NCBI RefSeq assembly: GCF_000177235.2
Contig: NC_014829.1
Span: 3,100,001 to 3,164,000, forward strand
Direction of reading: 5' to 3'
DNA: 64,000 nucleotides
Source: Evansella cellulosilytica DSM 2522
GTDB lineage: Bacteria; Bacillota; Bacilli; Bacillales; Salisediminibacteriaceae
Shown: piece after piece, positions 9,216 through 18,995 of the stretch
Numbering within the stretch: position 1 is the stretch's first letter
Layout of the letters: every line of letters starts with the position of its first letter
Program-made: the position numbers and the translations under genes
The notes under the pieces: generated by a model
What the model was told of the DNA's origin: nothing
What the model saw: the letters and a program-made list of their open reading frames with translations, nothing else
Databases searched by the model: none

Positions 9216-10368
9216 TATCTCGTTCCTCCTCAACGCTTTCAACTATTGGAACTCTTAATTCTATTTTTGTCCCCTTATTTGGATAAGAGAGTATCGTAAA
9301 ATGTCCACCTAACTCTACAATTCTTTCTCTCATGGAATGGAGACCGTAGCTCACTTGTTGTTTATTCATCACTTTCTCCATGTCGAAACCATCCCCGTCA
9401 TCCTCTAATACTAGCAGTAACCGTTTACCTTTATAATCTGATCTAAATTTTAGTGATTTAGGATTACCATGTCTTAATGAGTTAGATATCGCTTCTTGAA
9501 TTACTCGAAATAGCTGTTCCTCAACACCTGGAGCAACTTTAGGAATATTATTTAATTCGCATTCCACCTGTAGTTGCGGGTGCTTCCTCTTTAATTCAAT
9601 ATATAAACTTTCAACTGCTTGGTATAAGCCTTTTCCCTCTAATGTTATTGGTCGAAGGTGCATAATGAGAGCTCTTAACTCTTGTTGTGCATGGTGAACC
9701 ATTTTTTCTGTCTGTTTAAATACTTCCTTCGCCTTATCCGGCTTCGCCTCTAAAAGCCTCGGCATTGCACTTAAAGACATTGAAACGGCAAACAACTCTT
9801 GACTCACTGAGTCATGTAAATCCCTTGCTAGTTTCCTTCTTTCTTCTAAACTAGCTGCAAGCTCAGCATCTGCAATCAATTGCGCATTTTCATCTAATAC
9901 ACGTCTCATCGATACTATTTGCTTTTTCGCATCATCTGTTAATTCATTAATTTGGTCTGCAAGTTTATGAAGTTCATCTCTTCTTTCTACTTCAATCTTA
10001 TGACCAAGGGCACCTCTTTGAAATTGCTTTAATTGATGAATAATGGATGTAATAGATCTCTTTAATTGTGCACCATAAGAATAAGTAAAAACCCAAGCTG
10101 TTCCTAAAAAAACGATAGAATAAATGAGCAAAAAGCTTATATAACTAATAGGTGCTTGAATTCGTTCCTCGAAGCTCTCATGTATATTAAGTATCGAGTT
10201 AAATGCACCTGGAATTAACGTTTGCATAATCAAAATGATTAATATCGTAACAAAAAAAGCAGTGAGAGTAATCTTTCCTTGTAAACGGAGAAGATCCCAT
10301 AATATTCCTTTTAGTCCTCGATCCTGCTTTAATGGTTTCGCTTTCTTATTTCTGTTCTTTTTAATCAA
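9208..10368 (-). CDS. liaS: LiaS-like sensor histidine kinase
   Basis: 386 residues starting with TTG at 10368. Two membrane helices (about residues 34-55 and 77-100) flank a short outside loop, as in intramembrane-sensing kinases. A HAMP-like region follows, then the HisKA_3 box with phospho-His in KLARDLHDSVSQELF, and an ATPase domain with EAISNSLRHGN and DDGDGFDM. It overlaps liaF upstream and liaR downstream by 8 nt each. The established partner is LiaR; LiaF keeps the kinase inactive until envelope stress occurs. Confidence 0.92.
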   Translation of the reverse strand: MIKKNRNKKAKPLKQDRGLKGILWDLLRLQGKITLTAFFVTILIILIMQTLIPGAFNSILNIHESFEERIQAPISYISFLLIYSIVFLGTAWVFTYSYGAQLKRSITSIIHQLKQFQRGALGHKIEVERRDELHKLADQINELTDDAKKQIVSMRRVLDENAQLIADAELAASLEERRKLARDLHDSVSQELFAVSMSLSAMPRLLEAKPDKAKEVFKQTEKMVHHAQQELRALIMHLRPITLEGKGLYQAVESLYIELKRKHPQLQVECELNNIPKVAPGVEEQLFRVIQEAISNSLRHGNPKSLKFRSDYKGKRLLLVLEDDGDGFDMEKVMNKQQVSYGLHSMRERIVELGGHFTILSYPNKGTKIELRVPIVESVEEERDNE

Positions 10369-11188
10369 CTGTCAAAACCTCCACATCACCAATATTCAAA
10401 TTGACATAGAGGATGACCCTTTTATCAGCATCATGAAAGTTTGGACTCGTATACGTTGCTTTTCTGCTTGTCCCCGAATATGTGTCATCGAATAATGTCA
10501 CCTCACCAATTCGTACATCTGCGACAGCTTTCACAGCCATGTCACGTGGAACAAGTATTTCAACTGATCCTATCCAAGAACGAATATCAATCATATTTTC
10601 GCCTTCTTTGAGAACTGCCCTTGTTAGATCGACTTCAATACTCCCAATTCCCATAGAGATGTTCGTTCCGTCTATTTCAAAAGGGTGCTTTCCTAGCTGA
10701 ATATCTCCTATAAAAGCGTGGTGTTTTTCACTCTGCTTTTTTTTCTCTTTGTTCTTCTTTTTTATGGAAACATCATCAGAATGATGATGATCAGTGCTCC
10801 CTTTATCCCAGTTTAAGTCGATAATAATATCGTTTCTTTTATTAAAAATTAACTTAAATCCAATATAAACAATTAATAATGGCCAAATCCAACTCCATAA
10901 GTCAGATAGCGTATAAGCAAACCATTCAGCGTTATTGCCTAGTAAAATGATTCCTATAGCTAAAATTAAAGCTCCCCACACAGCTTTACTAAAACTAACA
11001 TTGTCTCGTTTTAAGCTTTGGAAAAAGTAAATGCTACCTTCAAAAAACATTTTCAGACCAATAAGGACGATTAAAATGGGCCAAAATGTTGAAAAAATAC
11101 TTGTTACATCTGTATCTATTAGTCCAGTGTTAGACAATAAAAACAAAAGCCCAATAGTTAATATAAGTAATCCAAAAATATTCTTCAT
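10361..11188 (-). CDS. liaF: LiaF-like membrane inhibitor of the LiaRS system
   Basis: 275 residues: four hydrophobic segments in the first half (for example IFGLLILTIGLLFLL, FWPILIVLIGL, LILAIGIILLG, WPLLIVYIGFKLIF), a His/Lys-rich linker (HHHSDD then KKKNKEKKKQ) and a C-terminal beta-rich LiaF domain with GIGSIEVDLTRAVL and IGSVEILVPRDM. ATAAAGGAGA precedes the ATG. As first gene of liaF-liaS-liaR it matches the B. subtilis order; liaI, liaH and liaG are not in this window. Confidence 0.9.
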   Translation of the reverse strand: MKNIFGLLILTIGLLFLLSNTGLIDTDVTSIFSTFWPILIVLIGLKMFFEGSIYFFQSLKRDNVSFSKAVWGALILAIGIILLGNNAEWFAYTLSDLWSWIWPLLIVYIGFKLIFNKRNDIIIDLNWDKGSTDHHHSDDVSIKKKNKEKKKQSEKHHAFIGDIQLGKHPFEIDGTNISMGIGSIEVDLTRAVLKEGENMIDIRSWIGSVEILVPRDMAVKAVADVRIGEVTLFDDTYSGTSRKATYTSPNFHDADKRVILYVNLNIGDVEVLTVD

Positions 11189-11447
11189 GGTTTTGTCTCC
11201 TTTATTTCGGAAATCAAGCGTCTCTTCTCTATTTTATCCTGTACTTGCTAATACGCCAATTGATTTTTTTCCTATTATTTAATATAAGTGTAGTTGTTTG
11301 CAAAACAATATAAAACAGGCGCTGGTCCGTTTAACTATCCGTCTGAAGTCTGATTTCCACTGAATAATATTTATAAATAATACAAAAAACTAAACTTTAC
11401 TAATATAAAACTAATATTACGAATAAATTACTTTAATAAGTTAACCA

Positions 11448-11476
11448 TTATGTTATCTGCCTTTATCTGTTATAAT
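11448..11476 (+). promoter_or_regulatory. Extended -10 promoter for the LCP gene
   Basis: TGTTATAAT (TATAAT at 11471-11476 with the TG extension) follows a weak TTATGT at 11448 with a 17-bp spacer; transcription would start about 18 nt before the gene. Apart from this and the liaF ribosome site, nothing clear is seen in 11189-11500. Confidence 0.65.
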
Positions 11477-11500
11477 CGCAATGAATAGAGGTGACAATAA

Positions 11501-12499
11501 ATGCAAAACAAATTCAGCAATTTATTTACTTTTCGTCGTAAAATAATCATCCTCATTTTGTTACTAATTGTATTAGCGAGTCTTTCTATTGCAGTGTGGG
11601 CAAAAAATGACTATGAACGTGCTAGGCAAGAATCACTGCGCCATATTGAAGAAAGTGGGGGCCAATTACCTTCTAACGAAGAAATTGAGTTTAATGCTCC
11701 TGAAGAAGCAGACTTAGATTATATGAATGTTTTACTCATTGGTATTGATGATGATGAAGATATTGCAAGAACAGACACGATTATGATCGCACAATATCAT
11801 CCTGAAAAAGGAACTGCGAAGCTCGTTTCACTTATGCGTGATATGTATGTGACCATTCCCGGACACGGCCAAAATAAAATTAATGCTGCATTCTCTTTTG
11901 GTGGTCTTGAACTTTTACGCCAAACAATCAAGGAGAACTTCGATGTGGATGTGCACTACTATGCACAAGTTGATTTTAATGGCTTCGAACGTATTGTCGA
12001 TACGTTAGCACCTGAAGGCATTGAAATTGATGTAGAAAGACGAATGTATTATGAAACACGTTCCCTTGTCATCGATTTCCAACCAGGCTTACAAACGATG
12101 TCAGGCGATGAAGCACTAAAATATGTGCGATTCCGTAGTGATTTTGAAAATGACTTCGGTCGAGTTCGAAGACAACAGCAAGTGCTTGATTCTCTATCAG
12201 GTGAACTGCTATCTATTTCAGGTGTTCGCCGTATTCCACAACTATTAGGTTCGATTGAACCTTATATACAAACGAATATTGATACAAGCAAAATGATTTC
12301 TTACGGAAGAAGCTTTGTCTTAAATCCTGTTGACGATATTGAAACAATAACTATCCCTCTTTCTGATGCCTATTACGATGAAACATTTTCTCATGCAGGG
12401 GCAGTCTTAATGTTAGATTGGGATAGAAACAAAGAGGCTTTACACGAGTTTTTAGGAACTGAATTAATGGATGATAATAATTCTACCTTCGAAGATTAA
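11501..12499 (+). CDS. LytR-CpsA-Psr (LCP) family cell-wall glycopolymer transferase
   Basis: 332 residues with an N-terminal membrane helix (IIILILLLIVLASLSIAVW) and an extracytoplasmic LCP domain. Family motifs are present: NVLLIGIDDDE, ARTDTIMIAQ, VSLMRDMYVTIPGHGQNKINAAF, and YVRFRSDFENDFGRVRRQQQ with the Arg residues that bind the polyprenyl pyrophosphate head. LCP enzymes attach teichoic acids or other anionic polymers to peptidoglycan. B. subtilis has several (TagT, TagU, TagV) and I cannot tell which this matches. Its place next to liaFSR fits an envelope role. Confidence 0.9.
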   Translation: MQNKFSNLFTFRRKIIILILLLIVLASLSIAVWAKNDYERARQESLRHIEESGGQLPSNEEIEFNAPEEADLDYMNVLLIGIDDDEDIARTDTIMIAQYHPEKGTAKLVSLMRDMYVTIPGHGQNKINAAFSFGGLELLRQTIKENFDVDVHYYAQVDFNGFERIVDTLAPEGIEIDVERRMYYETRSLVIDFQPGLQTMSGDEALKYVRFRSDFENDFGRVRRQQQVLDSLSGELLSISGVRRIPQLLGSIEPYIQTNIDTSKMISYGRSFVLNPVDDIETITIPLSDAYYDETFSHAGAVLMLDWDRNKEALHEFLGTELMDDNNSTFED

Positions 12500-12689
12500 G
12501 AATAGACAACTTTACACTTTTTTCAATTTCAGATAGAAAAGGGGAACCTCTCTGCCTTATCAGCGAGGAAAATAGTGCTTCGTTTAAAGTTAAGGAATTT
12601 TGAACTCGGGTACTTTATTCCCAGGTTCAATTACATAAGATATAGGATACTATTTGGACTCTGACAATAAAACATTAAAATATACAAAA

Positions 12690-12821
12690 GAGGTTGACTC
12701 AAAAGGTCGATTTTTACCTTTTGAGTCAACCTCTATAAGCTATGTGCGTAACCGTCGCAATCCCTTAAAGACCACTATAAGTGGTTTTTTTATAGTGTCC
12801 CGCGGTGAGTGGCGCCATTTC
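12690..12821 (+). repeat. Bipartite structured intergenic element, copy C
   Basis: A perfect 18-bp hairpin (GAGGTTGACTCAAAAGGT at 12690-12707 with its complement at 12716-12733) is followed by the structured part at 12739-12821, with CCGTCGC against GCGGTGAG and an inner ACCACTATAA/TTATAGTG hairpin. A separate degenerate hairpin (GAACTCGGGT...CCCAGGTTC) lies near 12600. These account for the 12500-12962 gap. Confidence 0.85.
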
Positions 12822-12962
12822 AAAGCTATTAATAGCTTTTGGGAAACCCTCTTTTTCATGTGAGTTTTCCATATGTCGCACGATATTCTTTTAAATAGTT
12901 TTTTTTGCGTTTCATTGGTTGCCTCGCGCCAAATTGCTCTCATATGAGTTATTCCCTAATTG

Positions 12963-14204
12963 TTATGCTCTGTAGCTTTTAAATACTAGTGCAACATTAT
13001 GTCCCCCAAAGCCGAGAGACGTACTCATAACCGCGTCAACTTTTTGATGACGAGCTTCATTCGGGACATAATCTAAGTCACATTCAGGATCTGGCGTTTC
13101 ATAATTTATCGTCGGTGGTATGATTCCATCTTCGATAGCTTTTGCTGAGAAAATCGACTCCACTGCACCTGCTGCTCCTAGTAAGTGTCCTGTCATTGAT
13201 TTAGTAGAGCTAATTGCCAACTTATACGCATGATCACCGAATACTGTTTTAGCTGCTGCAGTCTCATATTTATCATTATATTCCGTGCTCGTTCCGTGGG
13301 CATTTATATACGTAATAGCATCTGGCTGCAAGCCTGCATCGTCTAAAGCTTGTTTCATCGCTCTTGCTGCACCTTCCCCTTCAGGAGCTGGTGCTGTAAC
13401 ATGATATGCATCACCAGTTGAACCATACCCTACAACTTCTGCATAAATGTGTGCTCCTCGTTCAAGTGCAGAATCTAAGGACTCTAAAATTAATATCCCT
13501 GCACCTTCTCCCATAACAAATCCGTCACGGTTTTTATCAAAAGGTCTACTAGCAGATTTAGGGTCTGGATTTGTCGACATCGCTTTAGCAGAGCTAAATC
13601 CTGCAAGAGACATTTCTGTAATAGGTGCTTCAGCTCCACCTGTTATCATAATATCAGCGTCTCCTCGTTGAACAACTTTAAAAGCATCTCCGATAGAATT
13701 AGCACCGGATGCACAAGCTGTAACAGTACATGAATTGATTCCCTTTGCGCCTAATGAAATCGATACTTGTCCAGAAGCCATATCTGGGATTAACATTGGC
13801 ACAAAAAATGGACTGACGCGACGATGTCCACGTTTTTCATATAAACGGAATTGTTTTTCATATGTTTCCATTCCACCAATTCCAGATCCAATCCAAACTC
13901 CGATTCGATGAGCATTTTCATCATTAATTGTTAATTTCGCATCCTTCACTGCCATCTGTGCACTTGCGACAGCAAATTGCGTAAACCTGTCCATTTTTCG
14001 TGCGTCTTTTGCATCCATAAAGACTGCAGGGTCAAAATCCTTTACTTCGGCAACTACTTCTGTTGGGAATTGGGCATCCTCAAATTTCGTTAGCTTACCA
14101 ATCCCTGATTCTCCTTTTACAAGTCTATCCCAAGTCGTATTAGCATCTAGTCCTAACGGAGTTACAGCTCCGATTCCTGTTATAACAACACGTTTTTTTT
14201 CCAT
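12963..14204 (-). CDS. fabF: Beta-ketoacyl-ACP synthase II
   Basis: 413 residues, the usual FabF length. The Cys-His-His triad is visible: Cys164 in [10 protein letters not shown], His in [12 protein letters not shown] and His in [13 protein letters not shown]. It condenses malonyl-ACP with acyl-ACP in fatty-acid chain elongation in the cytoplasm. GAGAGGAG precedes the ATG. It lies 47 nt after fabH on the same strand, so the two form an operon as in B. subtilis (fabHA-fabF), controlled by the FapR-type operator upstream of fabH. Confidence 0.97.
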   Translation of the reverse strand: MEKKRVVITGIGAVTPLGLDANTTWDRLVKGESGIGKLTKFEDAQFPTEVVAEVKDFDPAVFMDAKDARKMDRFTQFAVASAQMAVKDAKLTINDENAHRIGVWIGSGIGGMETYEKQFRLYEKRGHRRVSPFFVPMLIPDMASGQVSISLGAKGINSCTVTACASGANSIGDAFKVVQRGDADIMITGGAEAPITEMSLAGFSSAKAMSTNPDPKSASRPFDKNRDGFVMGEGAGILILESLDSALERGAHIYAEVVGYGSTGDAYHVTAPAPEGEGAARAMKQALDDAGLQPDAITYINAHGTSTEYNDKYETAAAKTVFGDHAYKLAISSTKSMTGHLLGAAGAVESIFSAKAIEDGIIPPTINYETPDPECDLDYVPNEARHQKVDAVMSTSLGFGGHNVALVFKSYRA

Positions 14205-14251
14205 TTTAACGAACTCCTCTCATTTCTTTGTAATTTGGTCATCTAAACGAA

Positions 14252-15184
14252 TTATCGTCCCCAACGTAATGCTACTGAACCCCAAACTAATCCAGCTCCA
14301 AATCCTACAAGTACAAGCACATCACCATCATGTATTTTCCCGCTATCTAGTTCATGCACCAACGATAATGGGATTGATGCGGATGACGTATTTCCATATC
14401 TATCAACCGTCATTGACATTTTTTCTATCGGTAAATCTAATCTTTGTCTTGCTGATTCCATTATTCGAATATTTGCCTGATGCGGGATGAGAAAATCAAC
14501 ATCCTCCTTGTTCAGCCCAGCTTTCCCCACTACATTTAGCGAGGATTCTCCCATTTGTCTTACTGCAAATTTAAATACTTCTCTTCCATTCATATGAAGA
14601 AATTCGTGAAGCTTAATATGTTCTCCTCCGCTTCCATCTGAACCTAATTCAAAGGACAATATCCCTTTATCACTCGAAACCTCTCCCATAACGATAGCAC
14701 CTGCACCATCACCAAAAAGAACAGCTGTATTTCTGTCTTGCCAATCTACAATTTTTGAGAGTTTTTCTGCACCAACGATAAGGACGTTTTTATATGCACC
14801 AGTTTCAATAAACTGTTTTGCTGTCACCATGCCATAAATAAAACCCGCACATGCAGCACTTATATCCATTGCAGCGGCCTTCTGTGCACCTAATTGATGC
14901 TGTAACATGGATGATACCGAAGGAAAAGCGTGATCAGGAGTAACTGTGGCAACTAGAATAAGGTCTAGATCTTCAGCTGATACATTTGCATTCAAAAGCG
15001 CCTCTTTAGCCGCAAGATACGACATATGAGAAGTATCCATCTCATCTGAAGCTATCCTTCTTTCTTTGATTCCAGTTCTTGTTCTTATCCATTCATCATT
15101 TGTATCAATTTTCTTTTCAAGCTCTTGATTTGTAACTACTGTTTCCGGTACATATTTACCAGCACCTAAAATTCCTGCTTGCAT
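14252..15184 (-). CDS. fabH: Beta-ketoacyl-ACP synthase III
   Basis: 310 residues with the FabH triad: Cys112 in [12 protein letters not shown], His in [11 protein letters not shown] and Asn in [11 protein letters not shown]. It starts fatty-acid synthesis by condensing an acyl-CoA primer (branched in Bacillus) with malonyl-ACP. GAGGAGG precedes the ATG. It is the first gene of fabH-fabF, and its place near med matches B. subtilis fabHA. Confidence 0.96.
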   Translation of the reverse strand: MQAGILGAGKYVPETVVTNQELEKKIDTNDEWIRTRTGIKERRIASDEMDTSHMSYLAAKEALLNANVSAEDLDLILVATVTPDHAFPSVSSMLQHQLGAQKAAAMDISAACAGFIYGMVTAKQFIETGAYKNVLIVGAEKLSKIVDWQDRNTAVLFGDGAGAIVMGEVSSDKGILSFELGSDGSGGEHIKLHEFLHMNGREVFKFAVRQMGESSLNVVGKAGLNKEDVDFLIPHQANIRIMESARQRLDLPIEKMSMTVDRYGNTSSASIPLSLVHELDSGKIHDGDVLVLVGFGAGLVWGSVALRWGR

Positions 15185-15243
15185 ACCTCTTCCTCCTCAA
15201 AAAATCTATATGAAATATTCTATTATTATTTTTTATAGTTAAT

Positions 15244-15272
15244 ATTATGACCTAGTGCTAAAAAAAATGCAA
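15244..15272 (-). promoter_or_regulatory. fabH promoter with FapR operator
   Basis: On the minus strand TTGCAT (15267-15272) and CATAAT (15244-15249) are spaced 17 bp. TTAGCACTAGGTCATAA (15245-15261) overlaps the -10 and fits the FapR operator consensus TTAGTACCWGRTACTAA at most conserved positions. FapR is established as the malonyl-CoA-responsive repressor of fatty-acid genes in Bacillus. Nothing else clear is seen in 15185-15483. Confidence 0.85.
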
Positions 15273-15483
15273 TTATTACTTTATCAGTCCTCAAAATGAT
15301 CATTACATTAAAATATATAATAACAAACTGTATTCATTATGTCGTGTATATGTATTGATGACTTTCTTATTTTGAATATGAAAGAGAGACGCAATAGGTA
15401 AAAATCATCCTGTTGCATCTCCCTCTCTACAAGAACATCATTTTATTAAACAATTCAGTTATACGTGAAGAATTTATTGCAAG

Positions 15484-15864
15484 CTAATTGTGTCCCATAT
15501 TCGGTGCGTAATCTGGTCCATAGTTTGGACCGTAGTTTGGACCGTAATCTGGACCATAATTCGGACCATAGTTTGGTCCATAATCTGGGCCGTAGTTTGG
15601 ACCGTAGCTTGGGCCATAGTGTGGTCCATGATGAGGACCATAGTGCGGTGCACCATAAGGCATTGGGTGACCATGGGCTGGCACTGGCGCATAAGCTTGT
15701 GGGCGTGGACCTGAGAATGCCATTCCTAGTAAACCACCACCTGCTAATCCTGCTACAAAAGGTAAAATAGGCCCAAATCTTTCTTGCCCTCCATGATGAT
15801 GCTGATGTCCACCTTGATTTCTATACCATCCGTGTTGTTGTTGATACATTGGAGACATATGCAC
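15484..15864 (-). CDS. Tyr-Gly-Pro-Asn/Asp repeat protein
   Basis: 126 residues, start GTG at 15864 with AGGAGG 9 nt upstream. A His/Gln/Gly-rich N terminus leads to a hydrophobic Gly-rich stretch (ILPFVAGLAGGGLLGMAF), then a tail of about a dozen YGPN, YGPD or YGPH units ending in YAPNMGHN. The tail is encoded by a DNA tandem repeat. Such Tyr/Pro/Gly/His-rich proteins are common in Bacillus spore coats and surfaces, but that is only analogy. It lies between med and fabH, where B. subtilis has comZ and yjzB; I see no resemblance to either. Confidence 0.75.
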   Translation of the reverse strand: MHMSPMYQQQHGWYRNQGGHQHHHGGQERFGPILPFVAGLAGGGLLGMAFSGPRPQAYAPVPAHGHPMPYGAPHYGPHHGPHYGPSYGPNYGPDYGPNYGPNYGPDYGPNYGPNYGPDYAPNMGHN

Positions 15865-16008
15865 GTAAAACTACCTCCTTTATTCCATGCTCTGAGGATG
15901 AAGCAACCTCTTGTCATGTCTTCTTTAGTATCATATGAGGGCATTTGACTCTATGTACCTGTCCAGAAGCGCAACGGGCGCCTGCACTTAGCCAGTGGAA
16001 GAAAAACG

Positions 16009-16338
16009 TTATTCGCCTATACGTGTATCGCCAAGCGATTCCATTAGTTCTTGGAAAAGTTCAGCTACTCTCGTTTTCAATTTTTCCTCTTTGACATTTT
16101 TAGCATCATACTTTTCCAGTTCTTCAAATGTCTCTAGAAAATTTTCAATATCTTTTGTACCAATTTGGGCAATCGCCAAATAAGATAAGAAAGTAATATT
16201 CGGTCTATCTTCTTGATGAAGTAGCTCTCGTAAAGGTTCAAGAAGCTGTTTCGCTCTACCATAATTTTTCTGATGAATTGCTTCATAACCTTCCACTACA
16301 CGATCGGCCATTTTTTTAATCGCCTTATTTTGCGGCAT
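16009..16338 (-). CDS. Hypothetical helical protein
   Basis: About 109 residues from the ATG at 16338, chosen because AAAAAGGGG lies 8 nt upstream; a longer frame to 16365 has no ribosome site. The protein appears all alpha-helical, with alternating hydrophobic and charged stretches (NYGRAKQLLEPLRELLHQ, ENFLETFEELEKYD). This could be a degenerate TPR-like pair of helices, but no known family is recognised. It follows med on the same strand with a 122-nt gap. Confidence 0.65.
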   Translation of the reverse strand: MPQNKAIKKMADRVVEGYEAIHQKNYGRAKQLLEPLRELLHQEDRPNITFLSYLAIAQIGTKDIENFLETFEELEKYDAKNVKEEKLKTRVAELFQELMESLGDTRIGE

Positions 16339-16460
16339 GATAAAATCCCCTTTTTGAATTGCCATTTAATCATTATTTTGAGGTGTAAAATTATAAAATG
16401 CAAATGAAAGGGTTCTTCATTTGCATTTTAATACATTTACCATTATAGGATATAATTGAA

Positions 16461-17426
16461 TTATTCATTCATTTCATGTGGTAATTGACCAGTTTCAATG
16501 TAATGGGCAATCGCTACTTCAATTTTTTCTCTTATTTCATCAGGCACCTCTGTACTAAATGTACCTAATGAAATAACGCCTTCTTCAAAATCGTAGTATA
16601 TATTACCATTCTCTAATGTGCCATTTTGGTACTCATTAGCTACATGCTCATATAAACGCTCCACATCTTGAACTGTACTTGTTAGAATAGTAGATTCGCC
16701 TAAGTCGATATGGTCGCCGACATAACCTATTGCATATAACCCAGAGTCCTTTATCTCATTGACAAGTGTTACATGAAATCCATCTCCTGCAGGATAAAAA
16801 ATATCAACTTCAAGCCCTTTCATATTGTAAAAATGCTCTAGAGCTTTCTCTTCATTTGTCCAATCATAAACAAATTCTGTAAAAACTTTTATATTTTCAT
16901 TTTGATAATTTGCCCCTTCAATAAAGCCCTCTACTTCAGGTTGAAATGGAAATGCGGCAATGATGCCTACTTTATTAGAATGAGACATCTCACTCGCTAG
17001 CATTCCAGCAAAATAGCCCATTGAATAACCTTCAAAATGAATACTTGTTATCCCATCTCCAGAAACATCTCCATTAAAGCTTACAAAATGAATATGGGGA
17101 TACTCATCTTTTAAATCCATAAAATAGTCTGCATATAAATAGCTATGTCCAAAAAGAAGTGTGACTCCTTCGTTACTAAATTCCTCTATAGATTCATATA
17201 TTTGTTCGGATGTTTGAATATCTTCCTTTATGTATACTTGAACATCAAATGTAGACTGAATATTAAGTACTCCTTGATAAGCCTTACTATTCCAACCGTG
17301 ATCATCAATTGGATCAGATAATAACAATCCTATTTTCTTAAATTCTACATGTGTTTCATCACTTTGTGAGCAGCCTGTAAATAGTAAGATGCTTAATACT
17401 ATCAATAAATAAATATAGCCCTTCAT
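16461..17426 (-). CDS. med: Med-like BMP-family lipoprotein
   Basis: 321 residues with a lipoprotein signal peptide (lipobox LFTGC, Cys19) and a BMP/Med-type periplasmic-binding fold (KIGLLLSDPIDDHGWNSKAY, YPAGDGFHVTLVNEIK, LTSTVQDVERLYEH). Sequence and position upstream of fabH-fabF match B. subtilis Med, a BMP-like lipoprotein that affects competence through ComK. Related proteins bind nucleosides. comZ, which follows med in B. subtilis, is not seen. Whether this copy affects competence is unknown. Confidence 0.85.
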   Translation of the reverse strand: MKGYIYLLIVLSILLFTGCSQSDETHVEFKKIGLLLSDPIDDHGWNSKAYQGVLNIQSTFDVQVYIKEDIQTSEQIYESIEEFSNEGVTLLFGHSYLYADYFMDLKDEYPHIHFVSFNGDVSGDGITSIHFEGYSMGYFAGMLASEMSHSNKVGIIAAFPFQPEVEGFIEGANYQNENIKVFTEFVYDWTNEEKALEHFYNMKGLEVDIFYPAGDGFHVTLVNEIKDSGLYAIGYVGDHIDLGESTILTSTVQDVERLYEHVANEYQNGTLENGNIYYDFEEGVISLGTFSTEVPDEIREKIEVAIAHYIETGQLPHEMNE

Positions 17427-17544
17427 TTTCTAACGACACGCTCCTCTGCGCCAATTATTTAATTTTTAACTAATCACTCTCCTTTCCATTATATTCTTAA
17501 TTATAGAGAAAAGGACAATCCGATTCTTACTTTTATGTTACATT

Positions 17545-17706
17545 TTAGCCTCTCATTTTCGATCGATAAAAAATATATTCACATAGAAATCCAAAGCATA
17601 TAGCAAAAAGGACAACAATTCCTTCTGATGCAAAAAATTGAGAGAGAATGATAAAACAAAGAAGGGTGGCAACTGCAAATATCATTACGCCATACAACAG
17701 TTTCAT
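17545..17706 (-). CDS. 53-residue membrane protein
   Basis: A short frame from an ATG at 17706 with GGGGTGG 6 nt upstream, reading MKLLYGVMIFAVATLLCFII and ending YRSKMRG. Two hydrophobic helices and a basic tail are visible. It sits between med and the hydrolase-like gene, on their strand. No family recognised; the ribosome site and membrane pattern suggest it is real. Confidence 0.6.
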   Translation of the reverse strand: MKLLYGVMIFAVATLLCFIILSQFFASEGIVVLFAICFGFLCEYIFYRSKMRG

Positions 17707-17784
17707 TCTTCCACCCCTTTCACTTTTTTTACTTTTTTATCATTACAAAAGAAGCTAAATTGTGCAAGTGAAACTTTTTTCCTA

Positions 17785-18555
17785 TTACCGCTTTCTTATA
17801 TTGTACATTTTTAATTTCTTTTCGTGTTTTCTATAAAAATTAATCATTTGACTAGAAAATTGTTCGACCGTTTTACCCGGCATATAAAAAGTAGTGATGA
17901 GCTCCCTTTGAATATCCTTCCTTCGCTGAATAAAAGAACGGATATGAATATCAGGATTATATGGTGCCTGGTAAATCACTTGAAAAACACGAAAAGGTAG
18001 ATACATTGGTATATCATTTAGTATTAACGATTTTTCTTTACATAATTTCTCTACGTTCTTCTCTTCAACACGATACGCTTCTTTAATTTCTTGAATAAAA
18101 CGCTTATAAAAAAAACGGTTCTTTTTTTCTTCTTCGTATTGTTGGAATAAATCTATACATGGATTGTATAAAATAATTGAACGTATTTGAATAAATTGGT
18201 GTGTCATTAATCTAAAGGCAATCAATGCTCCTATTCCTTCTGCAAATATATGAATTTTTTCATTTATAATTTCCGATGTTAAAACGTATTTAACTAAACG
18301 TTCTACTACATGAAACACCTGATCATTACCCCAATGAATATGTTTAGGATCACAATAAAAAACAGTGTACCCTTCATCTATTAGTCTATTAAGAAACTGA
18401 TTGCGTAAAGGGTGCTGAATCCACGAACTAGTAGTACTATGAACGAAGTGGTGTTTATCACCGAGTAGAAGAATTGCAAATCCATTAGGTTTTTCAGGAA
18501 GATGGACATAGCATTTTAGTCCTTCAATTGTTAAAACTCTTTCATTTATCGACAT
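17785..18555 (-). CDS. Alpha/beta-hydrolase-like protein lacking the nucleophile
   Basis: About 256 residues. The order of predicted strands and helices resembles an alpha/beta hydrolase: FAILLLGDKHHF, a strand in YTVFYCDPKHIHW, and a nucleophile-elbow-like HIFAEGIGALIAFRL. In the elbow, the usual Ser of GxSxG is replaced by Gly (AEGIG), so normal esterase chemistry is unlikely. The C-terminal third is very basic. I start at 18555, about 7 nt after GGAGAGG; an ATG at 18561 is also possible. B. subtilis has yjaU/yjaV near this place, and I cannot say whether this is one of them. Confidence 0.6.
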   Translation of the reverse strand: MSINERVLTIEGLKCYVHLPEKPNGFAILLLGDKHHFVHSTTSSWIQHPLRNQFLNRLIDEGYTVFYCDPKHIHWGNDQVFHVVERLVKYVLTSEIINEKIHIFAEGIGALIAFRLMTHQFIQIRSIILYNPCIDLFQQYEEEKKNRFFYKRFIQEIKEAYRVEEKNVEKLCKEKSLILNDIPMYLPFRVFQVIYQAPYNPDIHIRSFIQRRKDIQRELITTFYMPGKTVEQFSSQMINFYRKHEKKLKMYNIRKR

Positions 18556-18953
18556 GTTCATCCCTCTCCAATAATATTTCTCATATAAATTAAATTAAGT
18601 TTAACTCCAGTCTTCCTCATCAATATCTTATTCGTAATTTACTGCCTCGTTCTCTTTTTTTATAAATTAGTTCTTGTTTCCTTTAGAAATTGTGTCATCT
18701 ATTTTTTAAAATGAATTAGCTTGCTTAAATCTATTGAGAGGGGTGGGATATTACGAATCTTATTTAGAAAAGTGAAAGGTCCTTTCCTTTCTCAGTGGTG
18801 TGGGAAACTGGACTTTCCTTAGCGCATTTAAGAAAGACGAAGATATACTAATTTCATGTTTGAACGGTTAGATTATACGAGGGACGTTTAAGATGAATAT
18901 TTTTCACCGTAGACAAATATAATATCTCATTTTAACCACTTAATGTAGAAAAG

Positions 18954-18995
18954 GGTTGACTCATAGTATAGAATTGAATCTTTTGAGTCAACCTC
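18954..18995. repeat. Solo GACTCA-type hairpin downstream of ywiC
   Basis: GGTTGACTCA pairs with TGAGTCAACC around a 20-nt loop and overlaps the ywiC stop. It belongs to the hairpin family also seen at 12690, 22977, 40571 and 61260, and may end ywiC transcription. Nothing else is supported in 18562-18953. Confidence 0.7.

Noticed and set aside
15465-15770. Plus-strand frames opposite the YGPN-repeat gene
   Set aside because: They are mirror products of the repeat; the minus-strand gene has AGGAGG and a sensible composition.
16338-16461. comZ between med and fabH
   Set aside because: No frame resembling ComZ was found in the med-fabH interval on either strand.
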